Source: an uncultured Pelagibacteraceae bacterium (GTDB lineage Bacteria; Pseudomonadota; Alphaproteobacteria; Pelagibacterales; Pelagibacteraceae). Taken from it: a stretch of DNA of 47,706 nt. Below the pieces are notes generated by a model that had not been told where the DNA came from, did not search any database, and saw only the letters and a list, made by a program, of their open reading frames with translations. Below, piece after piece: positions 1-9,509 of the stretch. The stretch is from contig CACGHF010000004.1 in the NCBI GenBank assembly GCA_902572775.1, positions 1-47,706 on the forward strand, given 5' to 3'. Numbering within the stretch: the stretch's first letter is position 1; each line of letters starts with the position of its first letter. Both the position numbers and the translations under genes were made by a program.

Positions 1-877
1 AGTAACTGACGACACTTCGGTAGAAAATTTGAAATCAAAATTAAAAGATTGCGATGGTGCATCAATAAGAATTGCAAAGCTTCCTGGTGAAACCTTTGAA
101 GAGGCGAAAAATTTAAAAATTATTTCAAGACATGGTGTCGGTTACGATAATATCGATTTAAAAAAAGCTAAAGAAAAAGATATAAAAATAGCAATAACAG
201 CTAACGCTAATGCTGTTACAGTTGCAGAACATGTAATGTTTGTTCTGTTAAATATTGCAAAAAGAAAAGACTTATTTGACAAGACAGTAAGAGACGGAAA
301 CTTTAAAGACAGAAATAAATTACCAAAAACAATAGAAGTTTGGAAAAAAAATTTTTTAATAATGGGGTTTGGAAGAATAGGAAAAGCTTTAATCAAAAGA
401 TGTCTAGGTTTCGAAATGAATGTGTTTGTTTATGATCCATTTGTAGACAAAGATAAAATTGAAGAACTAGGTGGAAAAAAAGTAGATGATCTAGCTGAAG
501 CAGTAAAAACTATGGATGTTATTTCGCTCCATATGCCTTTAACAGATAAAACTGAAAATTTAATTAATTATGATTTATTAAAAACTATGAAAAAAACTTG
601 CATTATCATTAATGCAGCAAGAGGTGGAATTATTCATGAAGAAGATCTTGATAAAGCACTCAATGAAAATTTAATTTTTGGAGCTGGAATTGATGTTTTT
701 AAAAAAGAACCACCTGATGACAATAATCCACTTCTTAAAAATGAAAAAGTTTATTTAAGTCCACATACTGCAGCTTTTACCGATGAATGTATGACAAGAA
801 TGGGTAAAGAGACAATTCAAAATATTATTGATTTTTTTGAGGAAAAGTTAGAAAAATCTAAAATTGTAAAACTTTAA
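1..877 (+). CDS. D-isomer-specific 2-hydroxyacid dehydrogenase (phosphoglycerate dehydrogenase-like), 5' truncated by window edge
   Basis: NAD-binding GFGRIGKALIKRC, AARGGIIHEEDL, SPHTAAFT motifs; the frame is open upstream of the listed TTG start (VTDDTSVENLKSK...), so the true start is outside the window. Confidence 0.85.
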   Translation, partial: VTDDTSVENLKSKLKDCDGASIRIAKLPGETFEEAKNLKIISRHGVGYDNIDLKKAKEKDIKIAITANANAVTVAEHVMFVLLNIAKRKDLFDKTVRDGNFKDRNKLPKTIEVWKKNFLIMGFGRIGKALIKRCLGFEMNVFVYDPFVDKDKIEELGGKKVDDLAEAVKTMDVISLHMPLTDKTENLINYDLLKTMKKTCIIINAARGGIIHEEDLDKALNENLIFGAGIDVFKKEPPDDNNPLLKNEKVYLSPHTAAFTDECMTRMGKETIQNIIDFFEEKLEKSKIVKL

Positions 878-878
878 T

Positions 879-1379
879 ATGAAAATTAATTTCAAAAATT
901 TTGGATTTTTAGAATTTTTAGTCTCAGCATCTGCAATCTTTGTAGTTGGTATGTTAATTTGGACAGCAAGTACAAGACCAGCAGTTGAAGCTAAAGCTAA
1001 TTTAGTAAAAGAAAATCACAATAAAGTAGTTGATCTAATTAATGATGAAATTAACAAGTGTGGTAATAACGATGAAGGTAAATTCACTGTTTGGGGTGAT
1101 CCATGTAATGGTGAATGGATAGCTGATAAAGTTGTTAATTATATAAATGAAAATTTAAAAATAGAAAATCCATTTTCTGATGACTCAAAAGTAAAAACTG
1201 ATCCTGATCCAAGAATAAAAGCTGAAGGTAAAGCTGGTCAAGCGGTTGAAATGGGTGTGATATTTGTTATGTCTTCAAATTTTTTACCTGATCCTGGTTC
1301 TGAATGGATTGTTGGTACTTGTTTCAAATCTCCTTGTGTTGCAGCAGGAAATAACGAACTTACTTCTATTTATAGATAA
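879..1379 (+). CDS. Small membrane-anchored protein, pilin/pseudopilin-like, unknown function
   Basis: 166 aa ORF starting 1 nt after the upstream stop; N-terminal hydrophobic helix FGFLEFLVSASAIFVVGMLIW then a soluble domain with four Cys. Confidence 0.6.
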   Translation: MKINFKNFGFLEFLVSASAIFVVGMLIWTASTRPAVEAKANLVKENHNKVVDLINDEINKCGNNDEGKFTVWGDPCNGEWIADKVVNYINENLKIENPFSDDSKVKTDPDPRIKAEGKAGQAVEMGVIFVMSSNFLPDPGSEWIVGTCFKSPCVAAGNNELTSIYR

Positions 1380-2282
1380 TCAATTTTTATAAATCTCAAT
1401 ATTACTTTTATTTAAGGTTTCGGTTAGATATTTGTAACCAATCTTTGCATATTCAAAAGGATTTGCTTTTGCTGGATCTTGCTCAGCTTCAACTACCAAC
1501 CAACCAGTATAATTTTTTTCTTTTAATACATCAAATAACGGTTTGTAATCAATACAGCCATCTCCAGGTACTGTAAAAGCTCCCTCTAAAAATGCTCCTC
1601 TAAAACTTAAATCTTCTTTCAAAGATTTTTCTAAAACATCTTTTCTAATATCTTTGCAGTGCATATGAATAAGTCTTTCGCTGAAATCTTTTAAAATTTT
1701 TAAAGAATTACCCTGAGCAAACAACATATGGCCAGTATCTAAAGTAAGTTTAACACTATCATCAGTATTTTCTAACAATCTTATAGTGTCTTCCTCAGTT
1801 TCTATAACTGTTCCCATATGATGATGGTAAGCAAGAGGCATTCCTTCATCTGCTAAATATTTTCCCATTTCAGAAATTTTTAAATAGTACTCTTTAGCTT
1901 CATCAAGATCCATCTTTGGTCTTGTAGAAAGTTTTCTATTCGGATCTCCTTGAATTGAACCTGAAACTTCTGCAAAAACCATACATGGTGAGTTACAGTC
2001 TTTAAATAATTTTAGCTGATCTTGAATTAAATTTTTTTCCTCAATAACGTTATTTTTTCTTAAGTTTGCTCCATACCAACCTGAGCAAAGATTTAAATTA
2101 AACTCTTTTAATTTAGGAATTAACTCCTCAGATGTTTTGGGAAATTTTCCTCCAGACTCAATTCCAATAAAACCTGCCTGACTTGCTTCTGATAAGCATT
2201 GTTCTAAAGAAGTATCACCTCCTAATTCTGGCATGTCATCGTTACTCCATGCAATCGGTGCTATTCCTAATTTTACTGACAT
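1380..2282 (-). CDS. iolE: Sugar phosphate isomerase/epimerase family, myo-inosose-2 dehydratase (IolE)-like
   Basis: N-terminus GIAPIAWSNDDMPELGGDTSLEQCLSEASQAGFIGIE resembles IolE; TIM-barrel metal residues (YHHHMGT, LDTGH, HCKD). Confidence 0.8.
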   Translation of the reverse strand: MSVKLGIAPIAWSNDDMPELGGDTSLEQCLSEASQAGFIGIESGGKFPKTSEELIPKLKEFNLNLCSGWYGANLRKNNVIEEKNLIQDQLKLFKDCNSPCMVFAEVSGSIQGDPNRKLSTRPKMDLDEAKEYYLKISEMGKYLADEGMPLAYHHHMGTVIETEEDTIRLLENTDDSVKLTLDTGHMLFAQGNSLKILKDFSERLIHMHCKDIRKDVLEKSLKEDLSFRGAFLEGAFTVPGDGCIDYKPLFDVLKEKNYTGWLVVEAEQDPAKANPFEYAKIGYKYLTETLNKSNIEIYKN

Positions 2283-2312
2283 AAATAAGTCTTATATATA
2301 TAAGTTTTAAAA

Positions 2313-3440
2313 ATGAAATCTAAAAAATTAAAACTAGGTATCATTGGAGGTGGACCTAATTCTTGGATTGGTCACGTGCACAGAATTTCATCAAGGTTTG
2401 ATGACAAATATGAAATTGTAGCAGGAGTTTTTTCAAGAAATTCAAAACAATCAACTTCGTTTGGAAAGAGTATCGGTGTGAGTGAAGATAGATGTTATTC
2501 AAATTATTTAACCATGGCCAACAAAGAAAGTCTTCGAAAAGATAAAATTGATGTTGTATCAATAATGACACCACCAGGAAGTCATCAAATTATTGCTGAA
2601 AAGTTTATCGATAAAAACATTCATATTATTTCTGACAAACCTTTTGCTGCTGATCTAAAACAAGCCAAAAGTTTATTTAATAAAATAAAAAAAAATAGGA
2701 AAATTAAATATGCTCTTACACATAATTATTCAGCCTACCCAATGGTTCGAGAAGCCAAAGTATTAATTGAAAAAGGAAAAATTGGCAAAGTAGAAGATAT
2801 TAATTTTGAGTATGTTCAAGACTGGAGTGAAGGAAAAACTATAACTAAAAAAAACTCTAGAAAAATGTTTCGTTGGAAACTTGATAAAAAAATTGTAGGC
2901 GTCTCTACAGTTTTAAACGAGCTTGGGTCTCATGCTTGTCATCTTGCCAGTTATATGTCTGGATTAAAAACAAAAAAAGTTTTTGCTGATATTACTCAAG
3001 TATCAAAATCAGTTAAAATGGATAACAACGCTAAAGTATTAATTGAATTTGATAATGGTGCAAAAGGAATGTTTTGGACAAGTTGTACTGCGAGAGGTGG
3101 AGTTTATGGTTTAAGAATAAGAATTTTTGGATCTAAAGGAAGTTTAGAATGGGTGCAAAATGATCCAACTTATTTAAAATTTAATCCTTCAAAGGGAGCT
3201 GTTAGAATATTAGAAAGAGGATTTCATGACGCAAGTTTTTCAAAAAAATTTTCTAGAATAAAATTTGGTCATCCTGAAGGTTATTTGGATGCTTTTTCTA
3301 ATATTTATAGAGAGTTTGCTGAATCATTAAAATCAAAAAAAAGAACTTTTTATCCTAACGAAGATGATGGATATGAAACTGCTAAATTTATTGATGCATG
3401 TAAAAAATCTAGCAATTCAAAAAAATGGGTTAAACTATGA
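2313..3440 (+). CDS. Gfo/Idh/MocA family oxidoreductase
   Basis: N-terminal Rossmann GIIGGGPNSWIGHVHR, SDKPFA motif, family architecture; next to iolE/iolG-like genes. Confidence 0.8.
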   Translation: MKSKKLKLGIIGGGPNSWIGHVHRISSRFDDKYEIVAGVFSRNSKQSTSFGKSIGVSEDRCYSNYLTMANKESLRKDKIDVVSIMTPPGSHQIIAEKFIDKNIHIISDKPFAADLKQAKSLFNKIKKNRKIKYALTHNYSAYPMVREAKVLIEKGKIGKVEDINFEYVQDWSEGKTITKKNSRKMFRWKLDKKIVGVSTVLNELGSHACHLASYMSGLKTKKVFADITQVSKSVKMDNNAKVLIEFDNGAKGMFWTSCTARGGVYGLRIRIFGSKGSLEWVQNDPTYLKFNPSKGAVRILERGFHDASFSKKFSRIKFGHPEGYLDAFSNIYREFAESLKSKKRTFYPNEDDGYETAKFIDACKKSSNSKKWVKL

Positions 3441-4438
3441 TTAAGGTTGCTTTAATTGGTCTTGGAAGAATTGGTCAAATGCATGCTGAAAATTTATTTT
3501 CTCATAAAAGTTTTAACTTAAAATATACTTTTGATATTAATACAAAACTTAATCAAAAATTATCAAAAAAATTTAACTCTACATCTATAAGTAATCCTCA
3601 AATTTCTTTCAAAGATAAAGATATAGATCTAATTTTTATTGCTTCAAGTACACCAACGCATATCAAATTAATTGAAGAAGCTGCTAAGTATAAAAAAGTA
3701 ATTTTCTGTGAAAAACCTTTAGATTTAAATATTGATAAAGTTAACAAATGCCTAAGAAAAATTAAAAAACTAAATCCAAAAATACAGTTGGGATTTAACA
3801 GAAGGTATGACCCAGGTCATAGTTCGTTAAAAAAAGAACTTCTAAAAGGAAAGATAGGAAGGCTAGAAAAAATTATAATAACAAGCAGAGATCCTGCCCC
3901 TCCTCCTTTAAATTATTTAAAAGTTTCGGGAGGTATATTTAAAGACATGATGATACATGACTTTGATTTAGCTAGATTTTATTTGGAAAAAGATGAGATA
4001 GAGTCAATTTTTTCAACAGGAAGCAATATTTCTGACAAAAAATTTGATAAAATTAAAGATTATGAGCTTGCCTCATGTATTTTAAGATCAAAAAAAGGTG
4101 TGCAATGTATAATTACTAATTCAAGACATTGTAGTTTTGGCTATGATCAAAGAGTAGAGTTGTTTGGATCTAAAGGAATGTTGATTTCTGGAAATAAAAA
4201 AGAAAACGAGACAGAAATATTTACCAAAAATAACACTTCTCAAAAAAAACCTCTTCTTAATTTTTTTATTGATAGATATATTGATGCATACAAACTCCAA
4301 CTGGATGAACTGGTTAGATATACAATTAAGAAAAACAAACCCATATCTAGTTTTGAGGATGGGAGAAGGGCTCTAATCATTGCTAATGCTGCATCAAGTT
4401 CTTTGAAACAAAAAAAACAAATTAAAATTAAATTTTAA
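3437..4438 (+). CDS. iolG: Gfo/Idh/MocA family, inositol 2-dehydrogenase-like
   Basis: VALIGLGRIGQMHAENL, CEKPLDL, GFNRRYDPG motifs; GGIFKDMMIHDFDLARF typical of IolG; overlaps upstream ORF by 4 nt. Confidence 0.7.
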   Translation: MIKVALIGLGRIGQMHAENLFSHKSFNLKYTFDINTKLNQKLSKKFNSTSISNPQISFKDKDIDLIFIASSTPTHIKLIEEAAKYKKVIFCEKPLDLNIDKVNKCLRKIKKLNPKIQLGFNRRYDPGHSSLKKELLKGKIGRLEKIIITSRDPAPPPLNYLKVSGGIFKDMMIHDFDLARFYLEKDEIESIFSTGSNISDKKFDKIKDYELASCILRSKKGVQCIITNSRHCSFGYDQRVELFGSKGMLISGNKKENETEIFTKNNTSQKKPLLNFFIDRYIDAYKLQLDELVRYTIKKNKPISSFEDGRRALIIANAASSSLKQKKQIKIKF

Positions 4439-4477
4439 TTCAACTAATAATAGAAAATCTAAAATAATTATAAACTG

Positions 4478-4494
4478 TGTATAAAATCTATACA
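4478..4494. promoter_or_regulatory. Candidate operator-like inverted repeat TGTATA-N5-TATACA
   Basis: Perfect 6-bp arms in the intergenic leader upstream of the ABC binding-protein gene. Confidence 0.3.
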
Positions 4495-4559
4495 TTTTAA
4501 AGTTGTCGTCTTTACAACTCAGTTTTTTCTATGTTAACGTGCCAACTTTAAAAGTTAAC
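4495..4559 (+). promoter_or_regulatory. Candidate structured 5' leader with nested, mutually exclusive inverted repeats
   Basis: TTTTAAAGTTG (4495-4505) is a perfect reverse complement of CAACTTTAAAA (4543-4553); GTTAAC at 4533-4538 and 4554-4559; local GTTG/CAAC alternatives. Confidence 0.3.
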
Positions 4560-4584
4560 TTTTTAATAACGAGAGGGAAATATA

Positions 4585-5508
4585 ATGAAAACATTATACA
4601 AATCATTATTAGCTTTTGTTGCATGGGTTATGCTATCAGTGTCTGCTTTAGCAGTGGACGTGATCGTTGTATCTCACGGACAAGCTAACGACCCGTTTTG
4701 GTCTGTTGCTAAGAATGGTGTAGATAAAGGATGTGCAGATATGGGAATATCTTGCAAGTACACTGCACCTGCTACTTTCGACATGGTTGAAATGGCTAAA
4801 TTAATTGACAACGCAGTTTCACAAAAACCAAAAGGTATTGTGATTACTCTTCCAGATGCTGCTGCTTTAGGAAAATCTGTTAAAGCTGCTATCGCTGCTG
4901 GTATTCCAGTAATTTCAATGAACTCTGGTTCAGATGACTTTGCTTCACTAGGTATCAGTGCTCACGTAGGACAAACTGAGTTTGAAGCTGGTGTAGGTGG
5001 CGGACAAAAAATGAAAGCTGCTGGTGGTAAAAAAGCACTATGTGTTAACCACGAAGTTGGAAACGTCGCGCTAGACAGAAGATGTGCTGGATTCAAAAAA
5101 GGTTTTGGTGGATCAGTTGACATCTTAGGAACTTCTAATGACCCAACAGAAATTCAAAAAGCTGTTGCTGCTAAATTAGGTGGTGGATATGACACTATCC
5201 TAACTTTAGGTGCTGGTCTTGCAGGTGAAGCTGCTCTTAAAGCTTTAGAATCTGCAGGAAAAGTTGGTAAAGTTAAACTTGGTACATTTGATATGTCACC
5301 AGGAATGTTAAAAGCTGCTGCTGCAGGTAAAGTAGAGTTTTTAATTGACCAACAACAATACCTACAAGGTTACTTACCAATAGCAATTTTTGGTCAGTAC
5401 ATGAGATATGGAACAATGCCAGCTGGTGTAGTTATGACTGGTCCTGGTTTCGTAACTCCTGACAATGCTGCTAAAGTAATTAAGTGGGCAGCTCAAGGTT
5501 ACAGATAA
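4585..5508 (+). CDS. Sugar (probably inositol-type) ABC transporter periplasmic substrate-binding protein
   Basis: Signal peptide MKTLYKSLLAFVAWVMLSVSALA; periplasmic-binding-protein fold (VVSHGQANDPFWSVAKNGVDKG...PVISMNSGSD); good RBS gagaggga. Confidence 0.88.
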   Translation: MKTLYKSLLAFVAWVMLSVSALAVDVIVVSHGQANDPFWSVAKNGVDKGCADMGISCKYTAPATFDMVEMAKLIDNAVSQKPKGIVITLPDAAALGKSVKAAIAAGIPVISMNSGSDDFASLGISAHVGQTEFEAGVGGGQKMKAAGGKKALCVNHEVGNVALDRRCAGFKKGFGGSVDILGTSNDPTEIQKAVAAKLGGGYDTILTLGAGLAGEAALKALESAGKVGKVKLGTFDMSPGMLKAAAAGKVEFLIDQQQYLQGYLPIAIFGQYMRYGTMPAGVVMTGPGFVTPDNAAKVIKWAAQGYR

Positions 5509-5519
5509 AAAAATACTTT

Positions 5520-5553
5520 AAAAGGCCTAGCTACTTTTAGTTAGGCCTTTTTT
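5520..5553 (+). terminator. Rho-independent terminator/attenuator between binding-protein and permease genes
   Basis: AAAAGGCCTAGCT-acttt(t)-AGTTAGGCCTTTTTT: about 13-bp stem with one G-T pair followed by a T run. Confidence 0.88.
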
Positions 5554-5572
5554 CTAAACAAAATTCAATTTA

Positions 5573-6700
5573 ATGTCAGATAAAGCAAAAAGTATCGCAT
5601 CAAAAAAAACTTCAGGTCAAGACGAAAGACTTAAAGAGGTATCAAAACTAAGATTGCTTTTAAATAGACCAGAATTAGGTGCTGTTGGTGGTGCGATTTT
5701 AGTATTCATATTTTTTGGAATAGTTGCAGGTGATACAGGAATGTTTAGTGCTTATGGAACTCTAAACTTTTTAGATGTCTCTGCAAATTTAGGAATTATT
5801 GCAATTGCTGCAGCAATGCTAATGATTGGTGGTGAATTTGATTTATCAATTGGATCTATGATTGGTTTTGCAGGAATTTGTATAGCAATACCTGCTATTT
5901 ATTGGGGTTGGCCTTTATGGGTAAGTATTATTTTTGCTTTTGCGATGGCGGTACTAGTTGGATACTTTAATGGTATCCTTGTTGTTAGAACTGGACTTCC
6001 ATCTTTTATCGTAACTCTAGCAATGTTATTTATTTTAAGAGGTGCTACATTAGCAATCACAAGATTAATTACAGGAAGAACTCAAGTTCCTGGTTTAAGA
6101 GTTTTAATAGAGAATGATCCAATCGCGTGGATGTTTGCAACTGATACTTTCAAATGGTTGTTTACTTGGTTAGGTTCAATGAATTTAATTGCATTAAGAA
6201 CTGATGGAACTCCTTTAGCTACTGGCATTCCTCCTTCAGTAATATGGTTTATTGCAGCTACGCTTTTTGCAACATGGATATTAATGAAGACTAGATATGG
6301 AAACTGGATTTTTGCATCAGGAGGAGACAAGAATGGTGCAACAAATGTTGGTGTACCTGTTGGAAGAGTTAAAATAAGTTTATTCATTGGAACAGCAGTT
6401 GCAGCAACTATTTTTGCAACTATTCAAGTTTTAGATGCTGGTTCTGCAGATACTATGAGAGGAAATTTAAAAGAATTAGAAGCAATTGCAGCAGCAGTCG
6501 TTGGTGGGTGCTTGTTAACCGGAGGGTATGGTTCCGCAATTGGTGCAGCTTTCGGAGCATTAATATTTGGAACTGTATCTATGGGAATATTTTATACAGA
6601 TGTTGATACTGATTGGTTTAAAGTGTTTTTAGGAGCAATGATGTTAATTGCTGTAGTGTTTAATAATTACATTAGAAAAAGAGTAACAGAGACAAAATAA
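5573..6700 (+). CDS. Sugar ABC transporter permease (BPD_transp_2 family)
   Basis: Multiple TM helices; [16 protein letters not shown] and [23 protein letters not shown] motifs. Confidence 0.88.
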   Translation: MSDKAKSIASKKTSGQDERLKEVSKLRLLLNRPELGAVGGAILVFIFFGIVAGDTGMFSAYGTLNFLDVSANLGIIAIAAAMLMIGGEFDLSIGSMIGFAGICIAIPAIYWGWPLWVSIIFAFAMAVLVGYFNGILVVRTGLPSFIVTLAMLFILRGATLAITRLITGRTQVPGLRVLIENDPIAWMFATDTFKWLFTWLGSMNLIALRTDGTPLATGIPPSVIWFIAATLFATWILMKTRYGNWIFASGGDKNGATNVGVPVGRVKISLFIGTAVAATIFATIQVLDAGSADTMRGNLKELEAIAAAVVGGCLLTGGYGSAIGAAFGALIFGTVSMGIFYTDVDTDWFKVFLGAMMLIAVVFNNYIRKRVTETK

Positions 6701-7494
6701 TGTCAGAAAATTTAATTGAATTTAACAACATTAGTAAATTTTTTGGAAAAGTGATTGCTCTTAAAGATGTCACTATGAAATTAAAAAAAGGTGAGATCAT
6801 GTGTTTACTTGGTGACAATGGTGCAGGAAAATCTACATTAATTAAAACTTTAGCAGGTGTTCATAAACCCGATGAAGGTGAGATAGTAATTGAAGGTAAA
6901 AAAACTGTTTTTGACTCACCAAAAGATGCCTTGGATATGGGAATTGGAACTGTTTACCAAGACTTAGCTTTAGTTCCATTAATGAGTGTCACAAGAAACT
7001 TTTTTATGGGAAGAGAGCCATTAAAGGGACTACCTTTTTTAAAAACTTTCGATATTGAAAAGGCAAATCAAATTGCTGCTGAAAGAATGGGTCAAATTGG
7101 AATTGACGTAAGAGATCCTTCTCAAGCAGTTGGAACAATGTCTGGTGGTGAAAGACAATGTTTAGCAATATCAAGAGCTATATATTTTGGTGCAAAAGTT
7201 TTAGTTTTAGATGAACCAACTTCTGCACTTGGTGTTCATCAAGCATCAATGGTTTTAAAATACATTGTAAAAGCAGCTTCACAAGGTTTAGCTGTAATTT
7301 TAATTACGCACAATGTTCACCACGCATATCCTGTAGGAAATAGTTTTACTGTTCTCAATAGAGGTAAAAGCTTAGGAACTTTTAATAAAAAAGATATTAG
7401 CCGAGAAGAGCTATTAGGAATGATGGCTGGTGGAGAAGAGCTAGATAAACTTGAAGTTGAATTAAAAGAGATGGATAGACTAAGTAAAAATTAG
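6700..7494 (+). CDS. Sugar ABC transporter ATP-binding protein
   Basis: Walker [10 protein letters not shown], signature SGGERQ, Walker [12 protein letters not shown]; overlaps permease stop by 1 nt. Confidence 0.92.
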   Translation: MSENLIEFNNISKFFGKVIALKDVTMKLKKGEIMCLLGDNGAGKSTLIKTLAGVHKPDEGEIVIEGKKTVFDSPKDALDMGIGTVYQDLALVPLMSVTRNFFMGREPLKGLPFLKTFDIEKANQIAAERMGQIGIDVRDPSQAVGTMSGGERQCLAISRAIYFGAKVLVLDEPTSALGVHQASMVLKYIVKAASQGLAVILITHNVHHAYPVGNSFTVLNRGKSLGTFNKKDISREELLGMMAGGEELDKLEVELKEMDRLSKN

Positions 7495-7580
7495 TTAATC
7501 ATTTTCAAACCATATTAATCCTAAATCATTTTTAACAAATGCGAATTTTGTTATAATTTAAATATAAAAAAGGAGGAATA

Positions 7581-7904
7581 ATGAAGTTTGTTGTACTAGG
7601 TAAATACTCAACTCAAGGTCTTGCTGGTTTCGTTAAGAACCCTTCAGATAATAGACAAGAGGCTGCAAAAAAAATAACTGAAGCTGCTGGTGGAAAACTT
7701 ATAGAAATGATGACGCTAAGAGGAGCATATGATTTCATAGCTATTATTGAAGGATCAGATTTTGAAACTATGGCAGGTATGAAGATGTTAATGCAATCAA
7801 CTGGCACAATTGAAGACATGAATATCATGGAAGCTGTTGATTTTAACAAAGCTGCAGAAAAAGCTGCAAAAGCTGCATCTTCTTATCGACCAGTTGGAAA
7901 ATAA
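7581..7904 (+). CDS. GYD domain-containing protein
   Basis: Small ferredoxin-like-fold protein with AYDFIAIIEGSD, preceded by a very strong SD (aaaggaggaataATG). Confidence 0.75.
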   Translation: MKFVVLGKYSTQGLAGFVKNPSDNRQEAAKKITEAAGGKLIEMMTLRGAYDFIAIIEGSDFETMAGMKMLMQSTGTIEDMNIMEAVDFNKAAEKAAKAASSYRPVGK

Positions 7905-7977
7905 AACTTTAATGAAAGGTTCTAAGACTAGAAGTTAGTAATTTTTTTTATTAAGATAAAAAAATAATAAAAAAAAC

Positions 7978-8964
7978 ATGCTTATAGATAGTTTCGGTAG
8001 AACATTTCCATATATAAGACTTTCAATTACAGATGTTTGTAATTTTAAGTGTGGGTATTGTTTACCCAATGGTTATCAAATTGATAAAAGTGACAATAGA
8101 AAATTTCTTCATCTTGATGAAATAAGACGTCTCGCAAAAGTTTTTTCAAAATTAGGTGTAAATAAAATAAGACTTACTGGCGGCGAACCAACAGTAAGAA
8201 ATGATTTTTTTGAAATAATTAAAATCTTAAAACATGAAGCTGGAATAAAAAAAGTTGTAATTACCACAAACGGTTATCATTTAGACAAAAAAGCAAAGAT
8301 GTTAGTAGATAGTGGGATAAATGGTATTAATATTAGCATTGATAGTCTGGATAGAAATACATTCAAAAATGTTACAGGTCATGATCGATTACCAGAGATT
8401 TTAAAAGGAATTAATATCCTACAAGATTTAAATTTTGAAAATATTAAGATTAATGCAGTTCTTTTAAATGGAATAAATGCATCAGACCAAGATTTTGAGA
8501 CTTGGGGAGAATTTATTAAAAAAAACAAAGTAGATTTTAGATATATAGAATTAATGCAAACTGGAGATAACCTTGATTATTTTAAAAAATACCATGTATC
8601 CTCAAAAATCTTCAAAGAATATTTAAATAAAAACAATTGGATTTACCAAACCCTAGGTAAGGATGCAGGACCGTCATTAAATTATATCAATCCAGAATAT
8701 AAAGGGAAATTTGGAATTATAGCACCCTATTCTAAAGATTTTTGTAGAAGTTGTAATAGATTAAGAATTACATCAAGAGGAGATCTTAGATTATGCCTAT
8801 TTGGCAATACCGGAATAAGTATAAGACATTTATTGCAAAAAAATGATCAAATAGATGAATTGCAAGATCTCATTTTGGGACAAATGAAATTTAAAAAAGA
8901 ATCACATTATTTAGAACTTGGTGAAACTGGTTTAACTAAAAATTTATCTACCACAGGCGGCTAA
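7978..8964 (+). CDS. moaA: GTP 3',8-cyclase MoaA (radical SAM)
   Basis: CNFKCGYC cluster motif; second cluster CRSCNRLRITSRGDLRLCLF; C-terminal GG. Confidence 0.95.
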   Translation: MLIDSFGRTFPYIRLSITDVCNFKCGYCLPNGYQIDKSDNRKFLHLDEIRRLAKVFSKLGVNKIRLTGGEPTVRNDFFEIIKILKHEAGIKKVVITTNGYHLDKKAKMLVDSGINGINISIDSLDRNTFKNVTGHDRLPEILKGINILQDLNFENIKINAVLLNGINASDQDFETWGEFIKKNKVDFRYIELMQTGDNLDYFKKYHVSSKIFKEYLNKNNWIYQTLGKDAGPSLNYINPEYKGKFGIIAPYSKDFCRSCNRLRITSRGDLRLCLFGNTGISIRHLLQKNDQIDELQDLILGQMKFKKESHYLELGETGLTKNLSTTGG

Positions 8965-9509
8965 TGTCAAAATTAAAAATTATAAATCAAGAAGAACTTA
9001 AAGATTGGGCGAAAGAAATATTTCAAAAAAATTCTTTTAATATGGTTGATGTTTCTTCAAAAAAAGAAACCTTTAGAAGAGCTCTAGCAACAGGTAAAAT
9101 TTATGTTGGAAAAGAAGTTTTTGATCTAATTAAAAATAAGAAGATGCCTAAAGGAGACCCCATTACCTTAGCTGAAGTATCAGCTGTTTTGGGTGTAAAA
9201 AAAACAAGTGAACTGATTCCTTTATGTCACCCACTTCCAATTGACCATACTGCTACTAAAATAATTATGAATGAATTAGATAGTTCATTAGAGGTTTTTT
9301 GCGTAGTTTCTGCAGTAGCAAAAACAGGTGTTGAAATGGAAGCTATAATGGGTGTTAACTCTGCCTTAATCACAATTTATGATTTAAGCAAAATAGTAAA
9401 TCCACATCTAAAAATTGATAACGTAAAATTATTAATTAAAGAAGGTGGAAAAAGTGGATTATGGAAAAACCCTGATGGTCTCCCAGATTTTTTAAAAAAT
9501 ATGTTTTAA
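8964..9509 (+). CDS. moaC: Cyclic pyranopterin monophosphate synthase MoaC
   Basis: MVDVSSK, LIPLCHPLPI, VEMEAIMGVNSALITIYDL motifs. Confidence 0.93.
   Translation: MSKLKIINQEELKDWAKEIFQKNSFNMVDVSSKKETFRRALATGKIYVGKEVFDLIKNKKMPKGDPITLAEVSAVLGVKKTSELIPLCHPLPIDHTATKIIMNELDSSLEVFCVVSAVAKTGVEMEAIMGVNSALITIYDLSKIVNPHLKIDNVKLLIKEGGKSGLWKNPDGLPDFLKNMF

Noticed and set aside
4503-4688. 61-aa plus-strand ORF in the leader of the ABC binding-protein gene
   Set aside because: Overlaps the signal-peptide region of the well-supported CDS in another frame; no protein-like features beyond AT-rich composition.
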